DNA of 64,000 bases from Cyclina sinensis (taxonomy: Eukaryota; Mollusca; Bivalvia; Venerida; Veneridae). Shown piece after piece: positions 63,296 through 64,000 of the stretch. The DNA is taken from assembly GCA_012932295.1 (NCBI GenBank), contig JAAONU010000011.1:41418352-41482351 (forward strand), read 5' to 3'. A program made the position numbers and the translations under genes. The notes below the pieces were generated by a model. That model did no database searches. It had not been told where the DNA came from and saw only the letters and a list, made by a program, of their open reading frames with translations. Position 1 is the stretch's first letter. Every line of letters begins with the position of its first letter.

Positions 63296-64000
63296 TGTTA
63301 AACTATAATACTGATATCAAGCCCGAAAATAAGGAAATAAAATCACAGGTAAAATAAAGAGTGTCAATGCTTTGTTAAATAGTGTGTAACGACACACAAT
63401 AATTTGTGAACCTCCTGAACGGGTTACATATTGCCATAACATATAGTTTAACCCAAATCATATAAATTACATATCGCTCTATTCGCAAAGGCTTTGCAAT
63501 AAACTAGAGGAATGAATCTCCTCTCTTAGGTCGTATGATGTTACTTTATACTTCAGCTGTTCCTGTTTAGCACGTAAAATAAAAGAAAAAAAAGTCATAA
63601 AAAAGCAAAATAAAAATATCTTCTACCATCAAGGCTTCTTTTTCCGAGTGGTATTGACTGATACGTTATATAGAGATGGAAATAGATCGTTCTTCTTTGA
63701 AACTGATTTGTTCTTCTTGCAAGAATAGAGTTCTCTGTTTACTCGAATATTTACTTGTTCACTTAACAATATCATTGATCTGCAGCTGAATCTAAGTAAT
63801 TTGAAATATGTCGAAAGATTTATATCGCATTGTAAGAATGTATCAAAGTAGTATATTGGTTTTGATACAGATGCTCCCGGCCAAACAGAATTTATTGTTT
63901 ATTTCCACATAACATGCGCATTTGTTAAGTAAAAAGCTATTTTGAAACTAACTTCTAATAAGTATTTTATGACATCATTATAGTTGCATGTATCGAGGTA
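63296..64000. other. No gene seen
   Basis: AT-rich sequence to the window end; nothing recognisable. Confidence 0.6.

Noticed and set aside
1..64000. A CRISPR array or bacterial operon
   Set aside because: The short tandem repeats have no unique spacers of constant length, and there are no compact, co-directional coding regions.

Overview
The window looks like AT-rich, gene-poor nuclear DNA of an animal, most likely a bivalve mollusc. The evidence is the mix of repeats rather than a marker gene. There are elements built from ~120-150 bp tandem monomers whose ends match repeat ends I know from bivalve genomes (an end carrying 'cgatacaggg', one carrying 'tacgtcccgtc...gatgggcgta', and one whose termini read 'tatgccccc...gggggcata'). 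There are also tRNA-derived short interspersed sequences, small hairpin elements, and a decayed LINE of a type common in molluscs and other invertebrates. No bacterial-style gene organisation is present. Assignment to bivalve is from family knowledge; species cannot be called.

The only protein gene I recognise with confidence is an intronless rhodopsin-class G-protein-coupled receptor on the minus strand (8790-9780), of the Tre1/moody-like type. Its reading frame is broken once, by what looks like a single extra A in an A run just before TM6. Several short open segments flanked by good splice signals (30041-30178, 30811-30891, 37129-37195, 38820-39112) may be exons, or remnants of exons, of unrecognised genes. 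They are listed at low confidence.

Layout. 1-4664: a ~1 kb direct duplication (2-1095 and 3619-4664), each copy holding a monomer-repeat element; a perfect-looking ~100 bp hairpin and a TTAA-flanked inverted-repeat element lie between the copies. 4665-12511: quiet DNA with the receptor. 12512-13580: a ~145 bp-monomer repeat element. 13581-19759: quiet, with an old duplicated pair and a ~186 bp hairpin element. 19760-22760: a decayed LINE carrying a nested inverted-repeat element. 22761-44700: AT-rich sequence with microsatellites, two tRNA-like SINE heads, old duplications and possible exons. 44740-52660: three diverged copies of one block, and two further copies of the TTAA-flanked element. 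52661-64000: quiet, with minisatellites, a 133 bp hairpin and a diverged ~58 bp tandem array.

One theme links the regions: pairs or triplets of diverged direct repeats 2-6 kb apart recur along the whole window, suggesting a long history of local segmental duplication followed by decay. I found no multi-gene system. Most of the 64 kb appears to be intergenic or intronic sequence.
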